A DNA stretch of 64,000 nucleotides, taken from NCBI GenBank assembly GCA_025463565.1, contig JAODAT010000126.1, positions 1 to 64,000 on the forward strand. Reading direction: 5' to 3'. Position numbers and translations under genes: made by a program. The notes below the pieces were generated by a model. That model saw only the letters and a list, made by a program, of their open reading frames with translations. It had not been told where the DNA came from and did no database searches. Origin of the DNA: Microbacteriaceae bacterium. GTDB taxonomy: Bacteria; Actinomycetota; Actinomycetes; Actinomycetales; Microbacteriaceae. Shown here in pieces: positions 30,541 to 38,778 of this stretch (position 1 is its first letter; each line of letters opens with the position of its first letter).

Positions 30541-31821
30541 TCAGTCATCCCCCTCGGTCTCGTCGTCATCACCGACGTCGTGCGAGTTGACGTCGTCGGG
30601 ATGCTGGGCGGCGAACCGGTCCCAGTCGTTCATCAGTTGCCGGATGGCGGCGTTGAAGCGTGCCGTCGCCGCGCCCGGCGCAGTGTCGCCGAAGTGTCGA
30701 TGCACCCAGAACCCGAGTCTCTCGAGTGCCGCCTTGTCGTGCAGCACGCGGTCGACGACTCTCACTACGTCGGGGGCCTCCGAGACTGTCAGCCACTCGG
30801 CCTGGCCGAGGTACCCGTCGTCGTCGATCTCGGCATCACCCGAGACCGGGCGGGTGACCACAAGGGGTTTGCCGGTCGCCAGCCGGTCGTAGACCATGGC
30901 CGAGACGTCGCTGATGGCGACATCCGCGGCTCCCAGCTGCCAGCCGAGTTCGGGCCCGTCGTCGAAGACGTGCTGGGCGAGGGGGTCCTTCGAGTTCGCC
31001 GATCTGATGGCCGCGATGATCGTCTCATTCGCTTTGCGGGTCTCGGGGTCGAGCACGCCGGTGCGCGGATGCGGGCGATAGATGAGCCGATGGGCGTCAC
31101 TCGCGAGGAGCGCGGCGGTGAGCGCGACACCGTGAGTGCTCACCGACCCGTAGGCCGCGGCATCCCGGTCACCCTCCCAGGTTGGCGAGTACAGCACGAC
31201 GGTGCGGCTGTCGGGCGTGAACGGGAGCGTGCCATCCAGGTGATCGGCCTGCGGGCGGCCGATCATCATGGTGCGGCCCTCGACGTCGAAGTCCCAGAGC
31301 TTGCGCCGCAGCCGATCGCGGGCGGCCTCCCCCGCCACAAGGCTGTAGTCGTACGCCTTGAACTGGTTCGTGGTCATGTACATCTTGTCGCTCTCACCGT
31401 GATTGATGAAAACGTGCCACATGCGCCCGTAACGGAACATCTGGAAGTTCTTGGCGTTCTGGTTGGCATACAGAACGACGTGCAGGTCCTGCTCGGCGAT
31501 GAACTCCTCGAGCTCGATGACCGTTCGCACATACGTGACCGGCACCGGCGACTCATCGACCATCACGAGCGCCGAACTGGGCGCCCGCGAAATGATGACG
31601 GTCGGCCAGGTCTTCGCCAGTTCGGCGAGCGGCGCGTACCACTGGCGCACCTGGTACAGGTTGACCTGCGTGTCGGCGAAGTAGAGCGCGATCTTGATCG
31701 ACCCCGGCGCGAGCTTCGGCTGGCGACGAGAGACCTTTTCCATTTCGCGCCGGTTGGCACGCGATGTGACGAGGTTTCGGATGACCCGTGCGGCGGTTTT
31801 GACGTCGTTGAGGAGTGGCAC
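30541..31821 (-). CDS. CDP-glycerol glycerophosphotransferase-family protein
   Basis: A 426-residue protein of the TagF/TagB superfamily, GT-B fold. The C-terminal half has the family blocks VVLYSPTWEGD, LIYRPHPRTGV and ISDVSAMVYDRLATGKPLVV; the N-terminal half has VFINHGESDKMY in place of the usual WHG(T) loop. It has no membrane helix. A GTG at 31821 with TTTAAT exactly six bases upstream is chosen; the frame could extend to 31875 but would then overlap the divergent gene's promoter. Likely role: transfer of a glycerol- or ribitol-phosphate type unit during wall polymer assembly. Confidence 0.82.
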   Translation of the reverse strand: MPLLNDVKTAARVIRNLVTSRANRREMEKVSRRQPKLAPGSIKIALYFADTQVNLYQVRQWYAPLAELAKTWPTVIISRAPSSALVMVDESPVPVTYVRTVIELEEFIAEQDLHVVLYANQNAKNFQMFRYGRMWHVFINHGESDKMYMTTNQFKAYDYSLVAGEAARDRLRRKLWDFDVEGRTMMIGRPQADHLDGTLPFTPDSRTVVLYSPTWEGDRDAAAYGSVSTHGVALTAALLASDAHRLIYRPHPRTGVLDPETRKANETIIAAIRSANSKDPLAQHVFDDGPELGWQLGAADVAISDVSAMVYDRLATGKPLVVTRPVSGDAEIDDDGYLGQAEWLTVSEAPDVVRVVDRVLHDKAALERLGFWVHRHFGDTAPGAATARFNAAIRQLMNDWDRFAAQHPDDVNSHDVGDDDETEGDD

Positions 31822-31827
31822 TCTCCG

Positions 31828-31833
31828 ATTAAA
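31828..31833 (-). promoter_or_regulatory. -10-like TTTAAT, leaderless spacing
   Basis: On the minus strand TTTAAT ends six bases before the GTG at 31821, back to back with the promoter of the divergent gene. Confidence 0.4.
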
Positions 31834-31863
31834 GCAGCGCCGGATGTGAGGAAACCCCGCTGC

Positions 31864-31869
31864 TAGGCT
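31864..31869 (+). promoter_or_regulatory. Extended -10 TGCTAGGCT, leaderless spacing
   Basis: TAGGCT with upstream TGC ends six bases before the GTG at 31876; no ribosome site is seen. Confidence 0.6.
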
Positions 31870-31875
31870 CCACAC

Positions 31876-33105
31876 GTGCCAGCGTTCGACTTTGCGAGAG
31901 GAAATGCCCGCAAACTGCTGTCACTTCCGCTCTATGCGCTCGGCGTCGGCGCGAGCCTGGTGATTCCGCGCAGGCGCGGGCGCTGGGTTTTCGGCAGCGG
32001 ACCCGGTATCGGCGAAGGCGCACTCGAGCTGTACCGGTACGTGCACGAGCAGCATCCCGAGCTCGGCATCACCTGGCTGGCCCGGGACGACGCGGACGTG
32101 GCAGCGGCCGCCGCGCTCGGCATCACGGCCGTCACCAAGACCTCCCCGCGCGGACTCCTCCGCACCCTGCGCGCGCAGGTGGTGGTGCTCACCCACGGCT
32201 TCGGCGACGTGAACCGCTACGGCACCCGCGGCGCCTTCGTCGTGCAGCTCTGGCACGGGGTGCCCCTCAAACTGATCCAGCTCGACTCGCCCGCGACCAT
32301 GACCATCGGCATCCCGGGTGCCTGGCGCCTGCGCGGCGTGCTGCGCCGGTTCTACCGTCGGGGCTTTCGTGCGATCCGGATGATGCCGGCCGCGTCCGAG
32401 CTGGTGGCGGCCCGGCTGCGCACCGCCTTCGCGCTCGGCGACCAGGTGGTCGCGACGGGAGACCCACGCGATGACGTGCTCTCGCGCACGACGCCGGCGG
32501 CCGCCCTGGCGGCGCTGCTCGACATCCTTCCTGCTGCCGGGTCCGAACGACGGATCGTCCTGCTCGCCCCGACCTGGCGTGACGGCGACGCCGACCCGGG
32601 CGCGCCCACGGCCGAGGAATGGCGACAGGTGGCCGACTGGCTGGAACGCGCGGACGCGACGCTCATCGTGCGTCCCCACCCGCTGAGCGCCAGTGACTAT
32701 GCGGCCGGCACGTCCGCGTCGTCGAGGGTGCACATGCTGGGCTCCGACCTGCAGACCGACATCACCCCACTGCTGCCCGCCTTCGACCTGCTCATCACCG
32801 ATTACTCGTCGATCGCGTTCGACTTCTCCCTCACCGGCGGCGCGCTGTTCTTCCTCGCACCCGACGAGGAGGCGTACACGACCTCACGTGGCCTGTACGA
32901 GCCGTATCGGGTGTACTCCAGTGGCCGCTCGGTGCACACCTGGACCGCCCTGATCGCGCAACTGGACCGATTCGACGACGACCGGAGCTTCGCCGCACTT
33001 CTCGCCGCGCAGAGTGCCACGATGGCCACAACGCATTTCTCCTATCGCGATGGCGGCAACACTGCCAGAGTGTACGAAGAAATCACGAGGAAGTCGGGCA
33101 ACTAG
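31876..33105 (+). CDS. CDP-glycerol glycerophosphotransferase (TagB/TagF-like)
   Basis: A 409-residue protein. A hydrophobic/amphipathic N terminus (LLSLPLYALGVGASLVIP) is followed by the GT-B blocks VQLWHGVPLKLIQLD near 122-136, VLLAPTWRDGD near 228-238, LIVRPHPLSASDY and LITDYSSIAFDFSLTGGALFF near 305-326. These are diagnostic of teichoic acid polymerases and primases. The start is a GTG from a leaderless-type promoter; the following homologue begins at the base after the stop codon, so the two are co-translated. Confidence 0.9.
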   Translation: MPAFDFARGNARKLLSLPLYALGVGASLVIPRRRGRWVFGSGPGIGEGALELYRYVHEQHPELGITWLARDDADVAAAAALGITAVTKTSPRGLLRTLRAQVVVLTHGFGDVNRYGTRGAFVVQLWHGVPLKLIQLDSPATMTIGIPGAWRLRGVLRRFYRRGFRAIRMMPAASELVAARLRTAFALGDQVVATGDPRDDVLSRTTPAAALAALLDILPAAGSERRIVLLAPTWRDGDADPGAPTAEEWRQVADWLERADATLIVRPHPLSASDYAAGTSASSRVHMLGSDLQTDITPLLPAFDLLITDYSSIAFDFSLTGGALFFLAPDEEAYTTSRGLYEPYRVYSSGRSVHTWTALIAQLDRFDDDRSFAALLAAQSATMATTHFSYRDGGNTARVYEEITRKSGN

Positions 33106-34602
33106 ATGGCCGCAGTGACGCGGACAGCAACGGTGTTGCCAGCAGCGATCGACAGCGTGAGCGTCGATGCCGATGCACGGTCGATCGTGCTCGGTGGGCC
33201 ATCGAGTGATGTTGTGTTCGTCGACTTCGGCGGATCACGCCAGAAGCTGAGCGGCACCGTCTCGAACGAGGCGGGGCGGCTTGTGGTCAGGGTGCCGCTG
33301 CTGCAGTCCCGCTGGCGCTCCGCCGTACTTCCCGCGCAGTCCGGTGAGTATGTGCTCCTGGGCGCCGCGCTGGCCGCGACGGCCGAGCTGCCGGCACCGC
33401 AGCTGATCGAAGGTGTCACGCGCGTGCGTTTCGAACGTCGCGGGGAGAGCCTGGTCGTCATCCTGGAGCCTCCGCTCACCGACCGCGAGCGCGGTCCGTT
33501 GCAGCAGGCCGCCCTGGAGTCCGACTACCGCGCAACCCGATACGCGCCGATTAATGCCGTTTTCTTCGAGAGCTTCTACGGCAGGAATGCGTCCTGCAAC
33601 CCGCTCGCCATCGATCGCGAAATCGCCCGACAGCGCCCCATGACCACACGGTATTGGAGCGTCGCCGATGCCTCTGTCGAGGTGCCGGAGGGTGCGGTCG
33701 CAATCATCAACGGCAGCGCGGAGTGGTGGCGCGTGCGTGGCTCGGCGCGCCTGCTGGTCGTCAACGACTGGCTGCGCAAGCGGTACAAGCCGCGGCGCCA
33801 CCAGCGGGTGTTGCAGACCTGGCACGGCACCATGCTGAAGAAGCTCGCACTCTCGAGGAGCGGACAGGGCATCCGTGCCGCGATCGCCACGGTGCTGGAG
33901 AGCCGACGCTGGAACGTTCTGCTCGCCCAGAACGACTACAGCCGCAGGGTGTTCCGGCGCGCGTACGCGTACCTCGGCCCGGTCTGGGAGGTCGGCTACC
34001 CGAGGGATGACGTGCTGCTGTCAGGCGATGCTGCCGCGGTGCGCGCGCGACTCGGCATCCCCGAGGGCGTGACCGTGCTGCTCTACGCGCCGACCTGGCG
34101 GGACGATCGCCCCGACCACGTGGATCATCTCGATGTCGCACAATTCGCGCGCGAGCTCGGCGATGGCTATGTGACCCTCATCCGCGGCCACTCCCGCACA
34201 CTTCTCCCCGGCGAGGATGTGCACGCCGAGGGAGTGCTCGATGTCACCGGATTTCCCGATGTCTCGCAGCTCTTCCTGGTGGCCGACGCGCTCATCACCG
34301 ACTACTCCTCGGTGATGTTCGACTTCACAGTGACGGGTAAACCGCTGTTCTTCTTCACCCCCGACCTCGAGCACTATCGGCGAACCCTGCGTGGGGTCTA
34401 CTTCGACCTGCTGGAGGTTGCGCCCGGCCCTGTTGTCCCAGAGATCGGCACGCTGGTCGACCTGGTGCGCCGCCGCAACGAGATCGCACCGGAGTTCGCC
34501 GCGCGCTATGACGCCTGGCGCGCCCGGTTCAATCCCCGGGACGACGGCGGTGCGGCCGAACGAGTGGTCGCGCGCCTGATCGCCGAGGGCCTGCTGGGCT
34601 AG
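33106..34602 (+). CDS. CDP-glycerol glycerophosphotransferase with N-terminal beta domain
   Basis: A 498-residue homologue of the preceding protein. The first 125 residues are beta-rich (SVDADARSIVLGG, DVVFVDFGGSRQKL) and look like an added sandwich domain. The catalytic part has INAVFFESFYGRNASCNP, VLQTWHGTMLKKLALSR, VLLYAPTWRDDRPDHVD, IRGHSRTLLPGE and ITDYSSVMFDFTVTGKPLFFF. The N-terminal domain followed by FESF and the CNP block is common in TagF-like polymerases. Its ATG directly follows the previous stop. Two different homologues in tandem suggest sequential priming and polymerising roles. Confidence 0.9.
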   Translation: MAAVTRTATVLPAAIDSVSVDADARSIVLGGPSSDVVFVDFGGSRQKLSGTVSNEAGRLVVRVPLLQSRWRSAVLPAQSGEYVLLGAALAATAELPAPQLIEGVTRVRFERRGESLVVILEPPLTDRERGPLQQAALESDYRATRYAPINAVFFESFYGRNASCNPLAIDREIARQRPMTTRYWSVADASVEVPEGAVAIINGSAEWWRVRGSARLLVVNDWLRKRYKPRRHQRVLQTWHGTMLKKLALSRSGQGIRAAIATVLESRRWNVLLAQNDYSRRVFRRAYAYLGPVWEVGYPRDDVLLSGDAAAVRARLGIPEGVTVLLYAPTWRDDRPDHVDHLDVAQFARELGDGYVTLIRGHSRTLLPGEDVHAEGVLDVTGFPDVSQLFLVADALITDYSSVMFDFTVTGKPLFFFTPDLEHYRRTLRGVYFDLLEVAPGPVVPEIGTLVDLVRRRNEIAPEFAARYDAWRARFNPRDDGGAAERVVARLIAEGLLG

Positions 34603-35645
34603 TTCGAACGGGACGTGTCGACCGTGTCGCGCGCTCCGCGAACCACGCCGACGATGAATCCGGCACCCCAGCTGAGGTGCATGGTCGGCAGCACGTAGAA
34701 GAAACGCCAACGGTCACGCCAGCGCGCTCCCCCGCTGCGAGTGAAGCTGATGAAGGCGAGCAGCGCCAGATAGAGCAGCGGCGCGAGGTAGATGAGCGAA
34801 AGCACGATGCTCGGCCAGCCGCGCACCACCGAGGTGAGCTGCAGAACGAGCAAGGCAACGCTGAGAACCAGGGCGATCAGCAGGAGCGGTGGTGCAAAGA
34901 ATCGCCACGGGTTGCGGCCGCGGAAACGACGCACCAGCTCACCGCGCCACACGCCGGTCGACACGAACTGGCGTACCAGTTTCGTCCAGCTCTCGCGCGG
35001 CCAGTAGGTGACCTGCAGGGTCGGGTCGAACCAGACGGCGTGGCCGGCAGCACGGATGCGGAGATTGAGCTCCCAGTCCTCGCCACGGCGGATGGTCTCA
35101 TCGAACAGTCCGACCTCATCGAGCACCTCGCGACGGAAGACGCCGAGATAGGCGGACTCCGCGGGGCCCTCTGCGCCACCGCTGTGGTAACTCGCGCCAC
35201 CCAGGCCAAAGCGACTGTTGTACCCGCGTGCGACGGCGCCCTGGAACGGTGCCTTCCCGCGAGCCTTCATGACCCCGCCGACGTTCGCTGCGCCGGTGCG
35301 TTCCAGGTCAGCGATCGCGCGCGCGGTGTAGTCGGGCTCGAGCTCGGAGTGGGCGTCGACACGCACCACGATCGGGTACTGGGACGCCCGGATGGCGAGG
35401 TTGAGGCCAACCGGGATGTCGGTATCCGGGTTCCGCACGATGATGATCCGCTTGTCGCCCGCCGCGAGCGAGGCGACGACCTGGTCGGTCTTGTCGGTCG
35501 ACGGGCCGAGGGCGAGGATGAGCTCTTTCGGGCCCGCCCAATCCTGGTCGAGAACGGTGCGCACCGCGTTACCGATGTAGGCCTCTTCGTTCAGCACCGG
35601 CATTACGTACGACACACCGTGAGGGGTCGATGCCTTGGTGGCCAT
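34599..35645 (-). CDS. Family 2 glycosyltransferase (ExoA-like)
   Basis: A 348-residue membrane-associated GT-A enzyme. VMPVLNEEAYIGNAV (14-28), VRVDAHSELEPDY with the Asp motif near 90, and GEDWELNLRIRAAG are the family signatures; three hydrophobic segments from about 245 to 335 anchor it. The ATG at 35645 is preferred to the TTG at 35654. A minus-strand TAGGCT about 35 bases upstream is a likely -10. It is convergent with the glycerophosphotransferase pair (4 nt overlap) and probably adds a sugar to the same or another surface polymer. Confidence 0.9.
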   Translation of the reverse strand: MATKASTPHGVSYVMPVLNEEAYIGNAVRTVLDQDWAGPKELILALGPSTDKTDQVVASLAAGDKRIIIVRNPDTDIPVGLNLAIRASQYPIVVRVDAHSELEPDYTARAIADLERTGAANVGGVMKARGKAPFQGAVARGYNSRFGLGGASYHSGGAEGPAESAYLGVFRREVLDEVGLFDETIRRGEDWELNLRIRAAGHAVWFDPTLQVTYWPRESWTKLVRQFVSTGVWRGELVRRFRGRNPWRFFAPPLLLIALVLSVALLVLQLTSVVRGWPSIVLSLIYLAPLLYLALLAFISFTRSGGARWRDRWRFFYVLPTMHLSWGAGFIVGVVRGARDTVDTSRSN

Positions 35646-35697
35646 GGAGTCCAATGCGTGTCTGGGTCGAGTCGGTTGAGCCTAGCAGCGAACGTGC

Positions 35698-35737
35698 AGC
35701 AGGCACGGGCGCCGCAATCGCGGCGCCCGTGCCTGCT
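35698..35737 (-). terminator. Strong hairpin terminator after htrA
   Basis: An 18-base perfect stem (35698-35715 with 35720-35737) around a four-base loop. It starts 13 bases after the htrA stop, between htrA and the next leftward gene. The perfect stem suggests an efficient terminator, although a U-run is weak. Confidence 0.75.
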
Positions 35738-35749
35738 GTTTGTGGAAGG

Positions 35750-37240
35750 TTACTTGAGCGTGCCGAGTGTCACGTTCGTCGTGGTCGACTTGCCGTCGCG
35801 CACATAGGTGAGCGTGGTGCCGGCGCCGGCCGCGAGGAACCGCACCTGGGCGGTGAGGTCCGTGCTGTCGGTGATCGTGACACCGTCGAAGCTGGTGATC
35901 ACGTCACCGGCCTTGAGGCCCGCCTTGTCGGCAGCGCCACCGGAGACCACCGAGGCCACCTTGGCACCCACGGTCGTGCTCGAGTCGGTGCTGGTGACGT
36001 CGCTGACGCTCGCACCCAGCAGGCCGTGTGTGGCCGAGCCGTTCTTCATGATCTCGTTCGCGACCCGCTGGGCGAGGTTTGCCGGAATGGCGAAACCGAC
36101 GCCGATGCTGCCCGACTGGGTGCCCGTGGTGGAGGTGTCACTCGCGCTGGCGATCGCCACGTTGACGCCGATCACGTTGGCATCGGAGTCGAGCAGGGCG
36201 CCACCGGAGTTACCGGGGTTGATCGCCGCGTCCGTCTGGATGACGGGCAGCGAGATGGTCGCCGTCGCGGTGGTCGACTGACTGCCGCTGCTTCCTCCGG
36301 TGCCGCCGCTGCCGCTGCCGCCCGAACCGTCCCAGAAGTTGAACGGGCTGTTCGAGTTGCCGTTGTCGCTGTTGCCCGAGGAGTCGCCCGAGCTGGAGTC
36401 CGGCACCGCGGAGGACGCGATGGTGATGCTGCGGTTCAGCGCGCTGACGATACCGCTCGTGACCGTGTTCGACAGGCCGAGCGGCGCACCGATCGCGATC
36501 GCGGTCTCGCCGACGTTGAGCTTGCTCGAGTCCGCGAAGGTGGCGGGCTGCAGCCCGCTGGCGTCCTTCAGCTTGATGACGGCAAGGTCGACGATCGGGT
36601 CTGTGCCGACCACGGTGGCGTCATACAGCTGGCCGTTCGACGCGGTCACCTGGATCTTGCCGGTGGACGTCGCGCCCTCGAGGGTGACGACGTGGGTGTT
36701 GGTGAGCACGTAGCCGTCGGCGCTCAGGATGATGCCGGAGCCGGTGCCGGCCTCATTCGTGCCGGTGACGTTGATGGTGACCACGGAAGGTTCGGCCTTC
36801 GCTGCCACGGCACTGACGACATCCACCTTGTCGGTGTTGTTGACCGTGACATTCTGTGCCTTGGGCGCGGAGACCGAGCTGGTGTTCTGGTTGGCGGAGA
36901 CCGCCCAGGCGGCCACTCCTGCGCCGGCACCGCCGCCGACGACAGCGCCGACGACGAGCGCGACCACGACGGGGACGGCGATCGAGCGACGTGCCGAGGT
37001 GACGACCGTGGGGGCTTCGGCGGATGCCGCGACCGGCTGCGTTGGAGCAGTCGGAGGAGTGGGCGGCGTGGATGCCGCCGGCGGGGTCGTTGCGGTCGGC
37101 TGCGGCGTCGTTGCCGCGCTGGGTGCGCTTGCTGCCGGCTGTGCGGCGGCCGGGGGCTGGGCTTTGGGGGTCCGAGCCCGAGGTGTCTTCGGGGCGGGGG
37201 TTTCGGCGGGCGGGATGTGGTCGTCCGGGCTGTCGGTCAT
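35750..37240 (-). CDS. HtrA/DegP-like membrane-anchored serine protease with PDZ domain
   Basis: A 496-residue protein. A cytosolic Ala/Pro/Thr-rich tail (1-86), a membrane helix (87-113), then the trypsin-like domain with catalytic His183 (TNTHVV), Asp218 (IVDLAVIKL) and Ser345 (NPGNSGGAL), and a PDZ domain at about 405-490 (GLKAGDVITSFDGVTI). Between Asp218 and Ser345 a Ser/Gly/Asn-rich low-complexity loop spans 281-327. Such proteases degrade or refold exported proteins and tune envelope stress. The ATG at 37240 has AAGGAG eight bases before it; an in-frame ATG at 37270 lacks this. Confidence 0.94.
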   Translation of the reverse strand: MTDSPDDHIPPAETPAPKTPRARTPKAQPPAAAQPAASAPSAATTPQPTATTPPAASTPPTPPTAPTQPVAASAEAPTVVTSARRSIAVPVVVALVVGAVVGGGAGAGVAAWAVSANQNTSSVSAPKAQNVTVNNTDKVDVVSAVAAKAEPSVVTINVTGTNEAGTGSGIILSADGYVLTNTHVVTLEGATSTGKIQVTASNGQLYDATVVGTDPIVDLAVIKLKDASGLQPATFADSSKLNVGETAIAIGAPLGLSNTVTSGIVSALNRSITIASSAVPDSSSGDSSGNSDNGNSNSPFNFWDGSGGSGSGGTGGSSGSQSTTATATISLPVIQTDAAINPGNSGGALLDSDANVIGVNVAIASASDTSTTGTQSGSIGVGFAIPANLAQRVANEIMKNGSATHGLLGASVSDVTSTDSSTTVGAKVASVVSGGAADKAGLKAGDVITSFDGVTITDSTDLTAQVRFLAAGAGTTLTYVRDGKSTTTNVTLGTLK

Positions 37241-37343
37241 GGTGCTGCTCCTTCCAAGCTTTGCTAGCATCGTGCGCCAACCTGAGCATTCTATTTGCGC
37301 GCGCTGAGAGCATGCCTCCGCTCTGCTTCATAACTGCTGACGG

Positions 37344-38144
37344 CTAGCATCCGGGGCCCGACGGGTTGGCCAGACAGTCCTTCGACACCAGGACGGTCTT
37401 CGCGTCCCCGGCGGTCGTCGACAGCGGGTTCGCTGGCACCGCCAGGGTGCCGGCCACCGCGATCCAGTCCCCGCCCGCGTAGCGATACTCCGCCCCGAAG
37501 TCGATCGTCAGAGTGATCGTGTAGTCCCCTTTGGCCCGGTAGACGTGACTCGTCGCCGTCGGATCGAAGTCCGTGATGCCCTGTGCGGCCCAGGTGCCGC
37601 CCTTCGTGGAGCGCGTGACTACGGTGCCGTCCCCGTAGTTCCAGTGAAATGCCTTCGGCGTGAACCGCACGGATGCCGGCTCACCCAGCAGGGTGCCGTC
37701 CTGCACCTGGGTCGACACCTCCGCATAGAAGTTCGTGCTCACACCGATCACAGCCCAGCCGTTCGGCTGCATGTGGTCGGTGCCCGCGGTCGGTGTGAAG
37801 CTGGCGAGGTCGCTGAGCGTGAGCGGGCCTGTGACGCCGTATCCGTCGCGATAACCCGGCGGGAGATCGTGCGAGCCCACCGGTTTCGGCGGGGCGGCGA
37901 ACACGCCGTCGTTTACTGTCGGAATCTGCGGAACATTTGTCCCGGGTTTGGTAGAACTATCCGACAACGTGACCGTGCCCCCATCGACCGTGGCATTGAC
38001 GCACGCGCCTGTTCTGGTGTCGCCAATGCTGCAATCCGTCGGATCCGCGAATGCTAACGAGGCAGGAACGAGGGCCACGCAAATAAATACGCCGCATGCC
38101 ATGGTCATAATTCGTTGAGCGCGTGAGCTTCTTTTAGCAGACAC
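37344..38144 (-). CDS. Secreted PKD-domain protein
   Basis: A 266-residue exported protein. The signal peptide runs to about residue 33 (MACGVFICVALVPASLAFA). The mature part has four or more cysteines near its ends and a PKD-like domain around the WNYGDGT motif, followed by ATSHVYRAKGDYTITLTIDF, a hallmark of PKD strands. The GTG at 38144 has GGAG eight bases upstream and overlaps the preceding lipoprotein gene by 11 nt. No sortase motif or other anchor is seen, so it is probably released or held by the lipoprotein. Codon use is less GC-biased than in neighbours. Confidence 0.82.
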   Translation of the reverse strand: MSAKRSSRAQRIMTMACGVFICVALVPASLAFADPTDCSIGDTRTGACVNATVDGGTVTLSDSSTKPGTNVPQIPTVNDGVFAAPPKPVGSHDLPPGYRDGYGVTGPLTLSDLASFTPTAGTDHMQPNGWAVIGVSTNFYAEVSTQVQDGTLLGEPASVRFTPKAFHWNYGDGTVVTRSTKGGTWAAQGITDFDPTATSHVYRAKGDYTITLTIDFGAEYRYAGGDWIAVAGTLAVPANPLSTTAGDAKTVLVSKDCLANPSGPGC

Positions 38145-38673
38145 TTTTTCCACTCCAAACTTCTTCACTAGAAACCAAGAGCTTCCGAAGGGGAGCGTTC
38201 CAGACAAGGGATACCTCCATTGAGTACTGCCGTCCACCACTGCGGACCACGGAATTGCCGGCAGCATCGGTCACATTGACCCCGGTGAAGTCGAGGCAGG
38301 AATAGAAGCTTGCTGGAGACGCTGACTCCCTCGCATTTGTCAAACTCGACATGTCCTCGGGCTGGAACTTACTGATCACGGTCGACCCCGATTGTCGTTG
38401 GCCATCGGACTTGAATTTCTCGACAGCTGTCTTGGCCTTTGCGAGCGCTTCGGCTGAGGCAAACTTGGCGAGCTCTGATGTGTCGTAGGTAGCGAAGTCT
38501 GCATCGAGCTGATTTTCATACGCCGCATACGCGTCCTCCGCTGCCTTCAGCGCGTCGGCATCCGTCGCGAAGAGGGGCGTGGCGCTCGGCACGGGGACGG
38601 GCGTGACGACGGGGTCGCTCGGGACGCAACCGGTGAGCAGGAGGGTGAGTGCCATGAGGGCGATGATCCGCAT
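38134..38673 (-). CDS. Lipoprotein of unknown function
   Basis: A 179-residue lipoprotein: signal peptide MRIIALMALTLLLTGC with the lipobox LTGC (Cys16), a Pro/Thr/Val-rich linker, then an alpha-helical segment (ALKAAEDAYAAYENQLDADF) and a beta-rich C-terminal part ending in VWSGKSVC. The family is not recognised. It is translationally coupled to the secreted PKD protein, so they probably act together at the cell surface. Its lower GC and more varied codons than the flanking genes suggest acquisition. Confidence 0.8.
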   Translation of the reverse strand: MRIIALMALTLLLTGCVPSDPVVTPVPVPSATPLFATDADALKAAEDAYAAYENQLDADFATYDTSELAKFASAEALAKAKTAVEKFKSDGQRQSGSTVISKFQPEDMSSLTNARESASPASFYSCLDFTGVNVTDAAGNSVVRSGGRQYSMEVSLVWNAPLRKLLVSSEEVWSGKSVC

Positions 38674-38766
38674 GCGTGAAAGCTAGAACCAGTGGCGGTG
38701 TGCGCGTTCGAGCTATCCACATGTCAGCGGATGTCGTGTTCGCCTCGCGTGGAGGAGGTGAACAGC

Positions 38767-38772
38767 TAGCGT
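38767..38772 (+). promoter_or_regulatory. -10 hexamer TAGCGT, leaderless spacing
   Basis: TAGCGT ends exactly six bases before the ATG at 38779. Confidence 0.6.
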
Positions 38773-38778
38773 GGGGCC

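Noticed and set aside
30580..31866. A 428-codon plus-strand frame opposite the CDP-glycerol transferase gene
   Set aside because: Its residues are shadow-like (many Val-Arg-Gly-His runs), and the minus-strand protein has clear family blocks.
35630..37267. A 545-codon plus-strand frame opposite htrA
   Set aside because: The minus-strand HtrA has its catalytic triad and PDZ domain; the plus frame is a repetitive Arg/Gly/Ala/Asp shadow.
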